DNA of 62,114 bases. Source: Methylobacter sp. (GTDB taxonomy: Bacteria > Pseudomonadota > Gammaproteobacteria > Methylococcales > Methylomonadaceae). Location of the stretch: NCBI GenBank assembly GCA_026399025.1, contig JAPLRU010000045.1, positions 1 through 62,114 of the forward strand, in the 5' to 3' direction. Each line of letters begins with the position of its first letter. The first letter of the stretch is position 1. Positions 1 to 7,909 of the stretch are shown one piece after another. A model generated the notes under the pieces. It saw only the letters and a list, made by a program, of their open reading frames with translations. It searched no databases and was not told the origin of the DNA. The position numbers were made by a program, and so were the translations under genes.

Positions 1-102
1 ACTTGTGTATAACGACGAGCACAGGAACGTGGGAACGATTCGAGTCGGTGGGGTATTTATTGCGAGTTACCTTAAGTCGTTCGAGGGAAATCATCGAGAC
101 TG

Positions 103-1059
103 CTACAAACCTTGCACCAACATCAGCCAAGGCGTGATATGCCTTATTGTTAACGGCAACGATTGTTCCAGCATTGCCGTGACCTCGCCGGGATTATCCA
201 ACGGAAATGCGCCGCTGACACGCAATTGCGACAACCGCTTATTGGTCATGACGATTTTGCCGGGGTAATAACGGTTTAGATCGGCAATAACGGCGGCCAG
301 GGGTTGGCTTTTAACAATCAGTTTGCCGCGTTGCCAGGCGCTATTTTGTTTGAGATCAACCGTTTCGATAGTTGCCAAGCCTTTGCCGATGCGGTAACGC
401 GCCTGTTGACCGGCTTCAATGCGGGCATTGTCCAAGTAGGCCGCATCGTGCGGCGCTTTGATGCTGACCGCATGCTCCAGTACCGTTACGCGGGTGTCTT
501 GTTCGTCATCGAGCACCTCAAAAATCGTTCCCAACGCTTTGACGACCGCATGATCGGTAGTGACTTCAAAAGGCCTTTGCGGGTCGTGCGCAACAGTAAA
601 TTGCGCTTGTCCGCGCAGCAGCTTGATATGCCGCCCGGTTGCATTCAGTTCTACCGCCAGCGCGGTATCGGTATTAAGTATGACCTGACTGCCATCGCTT
701 AAGGTAATGTTTTTTTGTTCGCCGACGGCGGTATGGTAATCGCTTCGCCAGCGCTCGGTAAAAGCGGAAAATGGCGTAATCAGCGCGCAAAAGATCAGGG
801 CTGCCGCCAAACTTGCCGCTTGCCGTCGATTAATGAGGCGCGGCTGTATTGCCGGTGCTTTGGTCTCAGTGGCTTGAAACGCCAGCCCCATCTCCAGCCA
901 TAATTGTTCGGCGTCCCGATAAGCGTTTCGATGCGCCGCACTCCGATTTTGCCACTGTTGCGCCTGTTGCAGGTTGGCTTCCGTTGCCTCGCCTGAATGC
1001 AGCAATATGACCCATTCTATGGCTTGGTCCGATAATGCGGTTATTTCAGATATAGACAC
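103..1059 (-). CDS. FecR-family anti-sigma factor / transmembrane sensor
   Basis: The 318-residue product is a FecR-type regulator. It holds a partner ECF sigma factor at the inner membrane and receives the signal from the N-terminal domain of a TonB-dependent receptor. Residues about 8-50 form the cytoplasmic DUF4880-like sigma-binding part (DQAIEWVILLHSGEA), one membrane helix lies near residues 80-100, and the periplasmic FecR domain follows (VGEQKNITLSDGSQVILNTD), with a C-terminal DUF4974-like part. The start is GTG, with AGGA six bases upstream. It lies 89 bases downstream of its sigma factor gene, in the same direction. The receptor gene would be expected next, to the left of the window edge, and cannot be seen. 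Confidence 0.93.
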   Translation of the reverse strand: MSISEITALSDQAIEWVILLHSGEATEANLQQAQQWQNRSAAHRNAYRDAEQLWLEMGLAFQATETKAPAIQPRLINRRQAASLAAALIFCALITPFSAFTERWRSDYHTAVGEQKNITLSDGSQVILNTDTALAVELNATGRHIKLLRGQAQFTVAHDPQRPFEVTTDHAVVKALGTIFEVLDDEQDTRVTVLEHAVSIKAPHDAAYLDNARIEAGQQARYRIGKGLATIETVDLKQNSAWQRGKLIVKSQPLAAVIADLNRYYPGKIVMTNKRLSQLRVSGAFPLDNPGEVTAMLEQSLPLTIRHITPWLMLVQGL

Positions 1060-1148
1060 GGTTGATCCTAAATATTTTGGGAGGACGTTTTATAAATATG
1101 ACGTTTAAGCGCGGGTTTGTTGCCGTTATTGTACACAAAATAGCTTGT

Positions 1149-1673
1149 TCATCGGTTTTTCAAGCGGTCGCGGCAATGAGTCATCGCCCTGAACAGATGT
1201 TTGGCGACCATACTGGTCGATAGTTGCAGTTGCTCGGCAATTTCGGCGTGGGAATAGCCTTCGACGCGATTGAGATAAAACGCCTGTCGGCATTTGTAAG
1301 GCAATTCTTCCAAGGCTGCGTTAATAATATCGAGGCGCTGTAAGGCCATGCACTGTTCATCGGGTTCCGATACGGTATCGGCAATGGCATGCAAGACTGC
1401 TTCATCGCTATCGTGCGGCATTCGGTTGCCGGCGCTGCGCTGGTAATCAATCACCAGATTCGCCACGATACGAAACACAAAGGCACGCGGATTATCGACG
1501 TTGTCCAGTGACGGGTAGTGTTGCAGGCGCAAATAAGCATCTTGCAAAATATCCTCTGAAATATCCGTGCTGCCGAGTTTGCGGGTGATAAAGTGGCTTA
1601 GTTCAGAACGATGCTGATTAATGAGAAACGCAAAAGGGTCAACAGGAAATTTCAGCAAGTTGGTTTTGGACAT
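1149..1673 (-). CDS. FecI-like ECF RNA polymerase sigma factor
   Basis: A 174-residue ECF sigma factor of the FecI type, which directs transcription of iron or siderophore uptake genes. Region 2 is visible near residues 25-90 (DILQDAYLRLQHYP, then the RAFVFRIVANLVIDYQR helix). Region 4 lies near residues 115-170, with the helix-turn-helix around YSHAEIAEQLQLSTSMVAKHL. The ATG at 1673 is preferred over an in-frame TTG two codons upstream. The FecR gene follows in the same direction, giving the usual fecI-fecR order. A second such pair lies at 4.9-6.5 kb and is clearly related (EELP and EGxxxxxIxExL motifs), so the two are probably old paralogues. Confidence 0.93.
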   Translation of the reverse strand: MSKTNLLKFPVDPFAFLINQHRSELSHFITRKLGSTDISEDILQDAYLRLQHYPSLDNVDNPRAFVFRIVANLVIDYQRSAGNRMPHDSDEAVLHAIADTVSEPDEQCMALQRLDIINAALEELPYKCRQAFYLNRVEGYSHAEIAEQLQLSTSMVAKHLFRAMTHCRDRLKNR

Positions 1674-2090
1674 AAGCAAAAGCGCGGTAGGTAGTGAACC
1701 TTAGCGATAAGCATTGTTTATGCCATAACTTCAAAGCTTTGCCGGTGTTGATGGCTCAGGAAAATTAAAGGCGCTTGGCGCTGTGTCATATGACGTGGTT
1801 TAGGTGATATGCCGCAGTTTTTTGATAGGTCCATCGCTCCTCTTAAGTTGCTTGCCGCATTGAGTTAAGCCAACATTTCCGCGAGTTTGTTGGCTTGAGT
1901 GATAGCGGGATAGCTGGATTGGGCTTTTCATTTAAAGCCGGGACAGTTTGATGATGCAGTAGGAGCCCGCACTCTTGTTTTGTCCCGTTTTAAATGGAAA
2001 GCTTTGGATTGAATGCTATAAAACAATCGGTATCAACGCTGGGTTTCGCGTTACTCCACCCAGGCTACGGATCTAATCAGATTGCACGCA
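1674..2090. other. Intergenic gap with one imperfect inverted repeat
   Basis: No coding sequence was found between the sigma factor gene and the PepSY protein gene. The sigma factor promoter must lie just right of 1673, but no clear -35/-10 pair was recognised. The right part holds the inverted repeat listed separately. Confidence 0.5.
1923..2002. repeat. Imperfect inverted repeat
   Basis: Two arms of about 22 bases pair with a few mismatches: GCTTTTCATTTAAAGCCGGG-ACA at 1923-1945 and TGTCCCGTTTTAAATGGAAAGC at 1981-2002 (each written here only to show pairing). About 35 bases lie between them. It may be a REP-like element or a terminator for the PepSY gene to its right, which is transcribed toward it. 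Confidence 0.5.
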
Positions 2091-3332
2091 TTAAACAATA
2101 TGGCGATGCAATTTAGCCCGGCGTTTTTGCAGCCAACGGAGCAGCCCGGTAATGAACAATACCGGGCATGCCAAGCCGGATAAAAATACTAGAATCCGCC
2201 CGGTCCAACCGAAAGCCCTGCCGCTGTGTAGCGGCCATTGCCATTCGACAAAGGTTTGCCCGGCGGTAGCGCGGGTAGTGGGATCTTGCACTTTCAAAAT
2301 CGTGCCGTTGTATTGATCGATACTTACCTGCCGTTCCGACCAGAACCGGCTGAGTTCCTGCACATTGATGATGCTAATACGATAAACGCCTACCTCGCCC
2401 TCGGGAAAACTCAGCCAATCGATTCGACCTTCAGGATAACGGCTTCTAACAATGCTGAGTGCCAGTGCCAAATCAATCGGCTGTTTACCAACAGCCGGCA
2501 ATGAATGCGGGCTATCCATAAAACCTTGAGTACCGGGCGACAGCTGTTTGACCAGCGCCATGAATTGATCGGGCAAATTCATGTAAACGCCTGAAAGCAG
2601 CACCACGAATAAAACCGGGAATGTGTAGAATCCCGAGGTTTGATGCAAATCATGATTAAAGCGTTCGGCGCTGGCGCGGGATTTAATGGTCAAGACCCGC
2701 CGCCAGTTTCCCGTTAACGGCCACCACACAATCAGGCCGGTGAGCACCGAAAACAGCAGAATGACGCCCATGATGCCGACAATAATCCCCCCGATTTCGC
2801 CGGACAGCAGCGCAAAATGCAAACGGAACACAAACGGAATCAAAGCGCTGGGGAACATATCCTCGGCCTTTTTGATCAAATGTGTGCCCAATACTTGCGC
2901 TGTATAAGGATTGACGTGCACCTGCCATTCGTCTGTTTCATCCTCGACCGCAGTAGGAACGGCGAAGCCAAGCCTATAGGAGGATGCTGTGTCGGCAGGA
3001 TAATTGACAAACTTTAGCTTTGCCTGGGAAGGCATGGCCGCGATGGCGGCAGACTGAATTTCGGCAATAGAACGGTAAGCCGCTTCGCCTTGGGCCGATG
3101 CTTGTACGGTTCTTAAATCGGCGTTTAAAACGTTATCGATTTCTTCGTAAAATACCAGAATACTGCCGGTGACGCCGAACACCGTCAGGAAAAATCCCAG
3201 CAGCAAGCCCAGCCATAAATGCACGCTGAGCCAAAGTTTCCGGCGTTTTTTTAAGCGCAACAGGCGTTGTTGCTCGGCATCGGTACTATTGAATGCCTCA
3301 CCTTGCGGTAAATCAAGCGCAAATCGTTTCAT
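2091..3332 (-). CDS. PepSY-associated inner-membrane protein
   Basis: The 413-residue product belongs to the PepSY_TM family, often encoded beside TonB-dependent siderophore receptors. Some members are thought to reduce or release iron from siderophores in the periplasm. The first membrane helix is near residues 35-58 (LWLGLLLGFFLTVFGVTGSI). A PepSY-like periplasmic part with HVNPYTAQVLG follows, then helices near 190-210 and 240-260, a second PepSY region, and a final helix near 385-405 ending in a basic tail. The ATG at 3332 has GAGG five bases upstream and is preferred to a start five codons earlier. The location between two iron-type sigma/anti-sigma pairs supports an iron-uptake role. 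Confidence 0.88.
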   Translation of the reverse strand: MKRFALDLPQGEAFNSTDAEQQRLLRLKKRRKLWLSVHLWLGLLLGFFLTVFGVTGSILVFYEEIDNVLNADLRTVQASAQGEAAYRSIAEIQSAAIAAMPSQAKLKFVNYPADTASSYRLGFAVPTAVEDETDEWQVHVNPYTAQVLGTHLIKKAEDMFPSALIPFVFRLHFALLSGEIGGIIVGIMGVILLFSVLTGLIVWWPLTGNWRRVLTIKSRASAERFNHDLHQTSGFYTFPVLFVVLLSGVYMNLPDQFMALVKQLSPGTQGFMDSPHSLPAVGKQPIDLALALSIVRSRYPEGRIDWLSFPEGEVGVYRISIINVQELSRFWSERQVSIDQYNGTILKVQDPTTRATAGQTFVEWQWPLHSGRAFGWTGRILVFLSGLACPVLFITGLLRWLQKRRAKLHRHIV

Positions 3333-3809
3333 ATTTTCCTCATGCATTGAATCAAGCTCCAGGCGTTGTCATAACAACGAACAAAAAAACAGTGTTACTT
3401 GATAAGACGTTTGAAGATGTAGAAATACGCATCTTTAAATTGAAATTAACCTGAGCGGGATTGGTAACGCTAACCGAGAGCAAATTTTTCAGAATGTTGC
3501 GAACGATCTTTCTGAGCCGAACGGGGCATATTGCCTCGTCCGCAAGTTTCACGTTGATTAACGCAGTCGGGAGGCATCGCGAAAACGTTAAGGACGGGCT
3601 TGCAAATCCATACGCGCCAACTTAAGGAAAAACGGCGGCTGGACGGGTTATTTAACCCGTCCACACGTTTAATAGTTCAATGCAACTCATTGATTGAAGG
3701 CTCTTTAAACGTTACGGTCGGGGCGAATGCCCCGACCGGCGCCTTCCAACTTTCAACGCCTTAGCTCTTAAGTTGGCGCGTATGGGTTGCAATTCCCGTC
3801 CCGCCTATT
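3333..3809. other. Intergenic gap, nothing recognised
   Basis: The stretch between the PepSY gene and the receptor pseudogene has only short overlapping open frames without family resemblance. I see no RNA gene or clear regulatory site. If the receptor gene was once co-transcribed with the PepSY gene, this gap is its linker. Confidence 0.4.
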
Positions 3810-4630
3810 TTAGAAATCCAAACGAACAGAGCCGATAAATGAAATAGGCTCAGCGGGCAGTGCTTTGCCGCCGCGCCTTTGACCACTTCAACCCGCTCAA
3901 TATTGGCAAGGGTCAGACGGCTGGCCGGCCATCTGAAGCCGTCCAGGTAATTGTTAAACTGGGTATTGAAGCCGCGGATCAGGAAAGTTTCGGCAAAACC
4001 ACCGAAACTTAAGCCTTGGAACACGCCGCTGACGTTTTTAATCGCATCGCCGACCTGGATGCTTTGCTGATCCTGCATGACTGCCCTGGGTACGACTTGA
4101 ATGGAGATCGGTGTTTCCATGATCGGCGTATCGGTCTTGGTGGCGGTGGCGGCATTGGAACGGTTGTAGTCGGAGTTGTAAGGATCATTTGGCTCAAAAT
4201 CCCTGTTCCCTTTTACCGTCATCGGTTTCAATGTGGCCGGATCGGCTTTATTGTGCTGCTCCGGCGCAGGCTTGGGCTCAATGATAGCCGTATTGTTATC
4301 GATAATTCGGTAAACCAAGCCTGAATTTTTCAACAGCCTATTCAGGCCCTGGTCGATCGAAAGCTTTTCTTGTAACGCCGGTGATTTCAGATCGCGGGCT
4401 AAATCGGCATTGAACACCAGTTTGATATTGGTCTGATCGGCAAATTCGGTCAGTGCTTCGTTCAACGTTCCCGCCGGGATTGCATAAGCGTGAACGGTAT
4501 CTTGCGGATTTTCCGCGGCGGCGGCATGGCTTGCGAGGACTAAAGCCAGAGCCGTAAAGGCGAAGGGTATGGGTTTTTTTTCACAAAAGCTCCTGAATGT
4601 TAAGGCACAATGCCGATTATTGGCGTACAC
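3810..4630 (-). pseudogene. TonB-dependent siderophore receptor with the beta-barrel deleted
   Basis: The open frame gives 289 residues where a receptor of this class has about 800. Visible in order are a signal peptide (FAFTALALVLASHAAA), an STN signalling domain (residues about 45-120) and a plug domain up to VEVVKGAAA. The frame then runs into unrelated sequence. In another frame the bases right after the plug encode GKALPAEPISFIGSVRLDF and a stop at 3810-3812, which reads as the last barrel strand of a siderophore receptor. The simplest reading is an internal, out-of-frame deletion of the whole barrel. A second lesion is likely at the start: a GTG at 4582-4584 has a good AGGAG site but is out of frame with the signal peptide by one base in a run of eight A. 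The protein cannot import a ligand, although its STN domain remains. Confidence 0.85.
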
Positions 4631-4875
4631 AACAAAAGACGTATCAGTGAAAAAATCAGGAACTCAGTAAATGGATTTTATTGGCCGGTACCCATCGCTA
4701 AAGGATCAAGTGCGGCATATCGCGCACCCGAATAGGTTATATGCCATAGCGACAGGTAGGTGTTTTTTATGTGACTGAATTTTATACTTATTTTTATGGC
4801 ACCATAATTGCTTTTAGAGTAGAAGCATTGTTGGGTATATCGCCTAACACCTGTTCCCGCTTCAATATCTTGATT

Positions 4876-5394
4876 ATGATTTCTACGATTGAAACATTCG
4901 GCCAATTCTTTTTGGAAACCCGTGAAGATTTGACCCGATTTTTTCTGCGCCGCTTGCATTGTCCCGCCACCGCAGCCGACTTGGCTCAGGAAACTTATCT
5001 GCGTCTCCATGTCTCAGAGCAAAGCGTGCCAAGCCAAAACCGCCGGGCGCCGGCATTTTCTATTGCCGGCAATCTGGTGGTCGATCATGTCCGTAAGGAA
5101 CGCGTCCGCGCTAACTATGCCCCCAATCAGAATGACGAGGTCGATTTTTTGGAGCTTGTTCCCTGTAACGATCCCGATTCCGAGCAAAGGACAATGATGT
5201 GGCAAGATCTGGACCGGGTACAAACAGCGTTGGAGGAATTGCCGGAAGACTGCCGGACCGCTTTATACCTGAGCGCAGTCGAAGGTTTAACCTACGCCCG
5301 GATCGGCGAGCGCCTAGGCATATCGGAACGCATGGTCGGTAAGCGTATTGCCCAGGCGCTAAAGCATTGCCGGGTCCGCTGCGATGAATCTTGA
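4876..5394 (+). CDS. FecI-like ECF RNA polymerase sigma factor
   Basis: A 172-residue ECF sigma factor of the FecI group. Region 2 is near residues 8-70 (DLAQETYLRLHV) and region 4 near residues 105-165 (EELPEDCRTALYLSAVEGLTYARIGERLGI). The open frame extends 35 codons further upstream, but the family normally begins close to the ATG at 4876, so I chose that. It is divergent from the broken receptor gene and is followed by its FecR partner. With the receptor barrel lost, this sigma factor may now have no cognate ligand-sensing input nearby. Confidence 0.9.
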   Translation: MISTIETFGQFFLETREDLTRFFLRRLHCPATAADLAQETYLRLHVSEQSVPSQNRRAPAFSIAGNLVVDHVRKERVRANYAPNQNDEVDFLELVPCNDPDSEQRTMMWQDLDRVQTALEELPEDCRTALYLSAVEGLTYARIGERLGISERMVGKRIAQALKHCRVRCDES

Positions 5395-5467
5395 ACCGGG
5401 AAATGATGTCTTTCCGCATCGCCGTGGTTTATTTTTGCTGTTCTTCCCTATTAAAGACTCCTTGTTA

Positions 5468-6454
5468 ATGAATACCGAACCAGAACATTCAGGCGAGACA
5501 CTTGCCGACGAGGCCATCGATTGGTTGGTGCTGCTGCGCTCAGGCTCGGTCAGCGCCGAAACGCGGTGCGAATTCGAGCGGTGGCTGCAACAGGACGGCG
5601 CGCACCAAACGGCATTTGCCGAAGCGGAGAGTTTGTGGGGCACGACTGCCCAGGTACTTAAGGCAAAGCAGACCGCCGACGTAGCTCTGCAAGGTCTGAA
5701 TGCGAGGGGTAACATCAAGCCCTCCCGCCGGAGTTCATGGAGCTTGGGCTTGGCAACGGCGGCGTCTTTGTTGTTGGGGGTTGGGATGGCGTGGTCGCCA
5801 CTGGCCGATTGGATGCTGAGCGATTATTCAACGGTGGTCGGCGAACAAAAAAAAGTTGTGCTGGCTGACGGCAGTTCGGTGTTCTTGAATACCGATACCG
5901 CCATTGCTTTGGATTTGTCGAGAAAGCTCAGGCGAGTCGAGTTGCTGAAAGGCCAGGCTGAATTTAGAGTTGCCAAGGATGCCGCCCGCCCGTTCGAAGT
6001 AGTGGCTGGAAATACGACAGTTCGTGCGCTGGGAACCGTGTTTGAGGTGTTCGAACAGGCATCCGGTGCGGTCGATATAACCGTGAGCGAGCATGCGGTA
6101 AGTGTGCGTTTGCCCGGCAAGTCCGGGGTGGAGCCGGTGCGCGTCGTCGAGAGCGAGCGTCTGCATTATGCCGGATACGGCGAGTTAAACCGGGCCGAAC
6201 CGGCCAATCTTAACCAGGCCAACGCTTGGCAGCGCGGCAAGCTTATTTTTCGCGATCAGCCGTTGACCGAGGTCGTTGCCGAGCTAAATCGCTATGCCAG
6301 GACGCACATTGTGCTGAAAGGCGCCGAAATTGGGCGGTTGCGCGTCAGCGGTGTGTTTCCGATTGACGACGCCGCAGTGTTGGGCGCATTGCAGAAAGCG
6401 TTTCCGATTCGTTCCGCGCGCTTGGGCCCTTGGCTGGTTATTCTGTATTCCTGA
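5468..6454 (+). CDS. FecR-family anti-sigma factor / transmembrane sensor
   Basis: The 328-residue product is a FecR paralogue of the one at the left edge. Residues about 12-60 are the cytoplasmic sigma-binding part (DEAIDWLVLLRSGSVS). A membrane helix lies near 95-115, the FecR domain near 125-225 (VVGEQKKVVLADGSSVFLNTD), and the C-terminal domain follows (NAWQRGKLIFRDQPLTEVV). I place the start at the ATG at 5468, which matches the family's N-terminus, rather than at an upstream ATG that overlaps the sigma gene. The gene follows its sigma factor by 73 bases and ends in a hairpin. Confidence 0.9.
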   Translation: MNTEPEHSGETLADEAIDWLVLLRSGSVSAETRCEFERWLQQDGAHQTAFAEAESLWGTTAQVLKAKQTADVALQGLNARGNIKPSRRSSWSLGLATAASLLLGVGMAWSPLADWMLSDYSTVVGEQKKVVLADGSSVFLNTDTAIALDLSRKLRRVELLKGQAEFRVAKDAARPFEVVAGNTTVRALGTVFEVFEQASGAVDITVSEHAVSVRLPGKSGVEPVRVVESERLHYAGYGELNRAEPANLNQANAWQRGKLIFRDQPLTEVVAELNRYARTHIVLKGAEIGRLRVSGVFPIDDAAVLGALQKAFPIRSARLGPWLVILYS

Positions 6455-6494
6455 AAAAGGGTTAATTCAGTTTTCCACAGCGTAGCCCTTTTTC
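6453..6494 (+). terminator. Probable terminator hairpin after fecR
   Basis: GAAAAAGGG at 6453-6461 pairs perfectly with CCCTTTTTC at 6486-6494 around a 24-base loop. It begins at the fecR stop codon. The T-run sits inside the stem, so it is not a textbook intrinsic terminator, but the position supports that role. Confidence 0.5.
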
Positions 6495-6728
6495 CTTAAA
6501 ATCAGCCTTATTATGCGCTTGTTCCAACAGATAAAATTTCAGCTTGATAATCAACAAGGACTGCATCGACGTACTTCTTTTGATGAAGAATCGGGCTTCG
6601 TCAGCCACCGCAAAGAGGAAAACCCGCAGAGTCGTTTACCGCCGATTGTCAGTGTCGGGTTAAATAACGCATCGGCATCGTCGGCCGGCAACAGACCGAT
6701 GAAAATTATTAGCCGGGGGGGGAGTGGA

Positions 6729-7412
6729 ATGTTTGGCAATCTGTTTGCCAAGCGGCGAACGGTCAAAATGCTGACCTTAAGTTCGATTATAGTCGTGCTG
6801 CTGCATGGATTGGGGTTGATATGGCTAGGTTTTTTTGCCGAACAGGTCGCCCCTGTCCGTCCTGTAGCGATGGAAGTTACGATAATTCCTGTTTCGGCGC
6901 CCAAACCCAAGATTGCCCCGCCGCCACCTCCTACAGCGCAACCGGCGGCTAAAATAAAGCCGTCCCCGAAAAAAATTCAACCCAAGCCAACGCTTAAAAA
7001 AAGGCCTGTGGTGCAGGAACCGGCCGATTTTGCGCCGAAGCAACAGGTTTTTGAAACGCAACCCGTTACACAAAACACGAACGTGACCGCAACGCCCGAC
7101 ATAGCGCCACCGGCTAAAATCGAGCCGTTTATCGAATCCGCTATCAGCGCCGACTATGAAGAAAACCCCAAACCCGACTATCCTTCCCTGGCAAAAAGCA
7201 TGGGGTGGCAAGGGAAAGTGCTGCTAAGGGTGCTAGTTTCCGAGGAGGGCTTAAGTGTCGCAGTAGAAATTGAACATAGCAGCGGCTATGAAATACTTGA
7301 CGAGTCGGCCGTTGAAGCTCTCAAACAATGGCGGTTCACCCCGGCCAAACGCGGTGAAACAGCTGTTGCCGGTTCGGTCATCGTGCCGATTATTTTTACG
7401 TTGCAGGATTAA
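6729..7412 (+). CDS. TonB energy transducer
   Basis: The 227-residue protein has the three parts of TonB: one N-terminal membrane anchor (LTLSSIIVVLLHGLGLIWLG), a proline/lysine-rich periplasmic spacer (residues about 50-120, with PPPPP and repeated KP) and a C-terminal domain. The C-terminal domain shows PDYPSLAKSMGWQGKVLLRV, GYEILDESAVEAL and QWRFTPAKRG. It couples the proton-motive force through ExbB/ExbD to outer-membrane receptors. No exbB or exbD is in the window. The ATG at 6729 has a purine-rich site (GGGGGGAGTGG) and puts the anchor at the N-terminus. The frame is open back to 6513, which would add 72 residues that are not TonB-like. Confidence 0.88.
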   Translation: MFGNLFAKRRTVKMLTLSSIIVVLLHGLGLIWLGFFAEQVAPVRPVAMEVTIIPVSAPKPKIAPPPPPTAQPAAKIKPSPKKIQPKPTLKKRPVVQEPADFAPKQQVFETQPVTQNTNVTATPDIAPPAKIEPFIESAISADYEENPKPDYPSLAKSMGWQGKVLLRVLVSEEGLSVAVEIEHSSGYEILDESAVEALKQWRFTPAKRGETAVAGSVIVPIIFTLQD

Positions 7413-7909
7413 GATCGGTCGTGATTAATGCCGCTCCGGAGCACGGGTTATTCACTGCCTCTGTGTAGTATTCATGATTCAGTAGGTTCTCGATAGTACA
7501 GTGCAATCATGAGTTATAGAGTCCGGAGTGAATAAAGCGATATCGTTTCCACGCCGGAGCGTCACTGCCATTAAGTTAAGGATGGACAGTCCCTTCTCCC
7601 GCCGGGAGAAGGTTAGGATGAGGGGATCAAATAAGGCTTTTTTCCTTATTTTTATTCTCCTCACCCCAACCCTCTCCAGCAGGATGCCTACATGGATGTA
7701 GGTAAGTAGAGCAATGCAGGAGCAATTGCCGAGAGGGAGCTTGCCGGAGCGTGGGAACGATAGCAGATCCTCTCCAGACTTTGTGTCGCTCTATTAATTC
7801 CGGGCGCTATATAACTTAAATATCAGGCGGCAACATGCACACGCCTAACGGGTGAGTGCTTATCAATGGCGGCGACAGGCCGGTTTAGGGCGTGGTGCTG
7901 TGACGCGTC
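7413..7909. repeat. Intergenic gap filled with dispersed palindromic repeats
   Basis: No gene is visible. The segment at 7546-7583 (CCGGAGCGTCACTGCC followed by TTAAGTTAAGG) recurs near 25185-25212. The segment at 7608-7676 is an inverted repeat (GGTTAGGATGAGGGGAT pairing with CTCACCCCAACCCTC around an AT-rich centre) and recurs near 25035-25108. GGAGCGTGGGAACGAT near 7746 also resembles bases 28-42 of the window. These look like non-coding dispersed repeats rather than transposase-encoding elements. Confidence 0.65.

Noticed and set aside
4876-5394. Upstream start at 4771 for the second sigma factor
   Set aside because: The added 35 residues are not typical of ECF sigma factors, while the ATG at 4876 gives the usual N-terminus.
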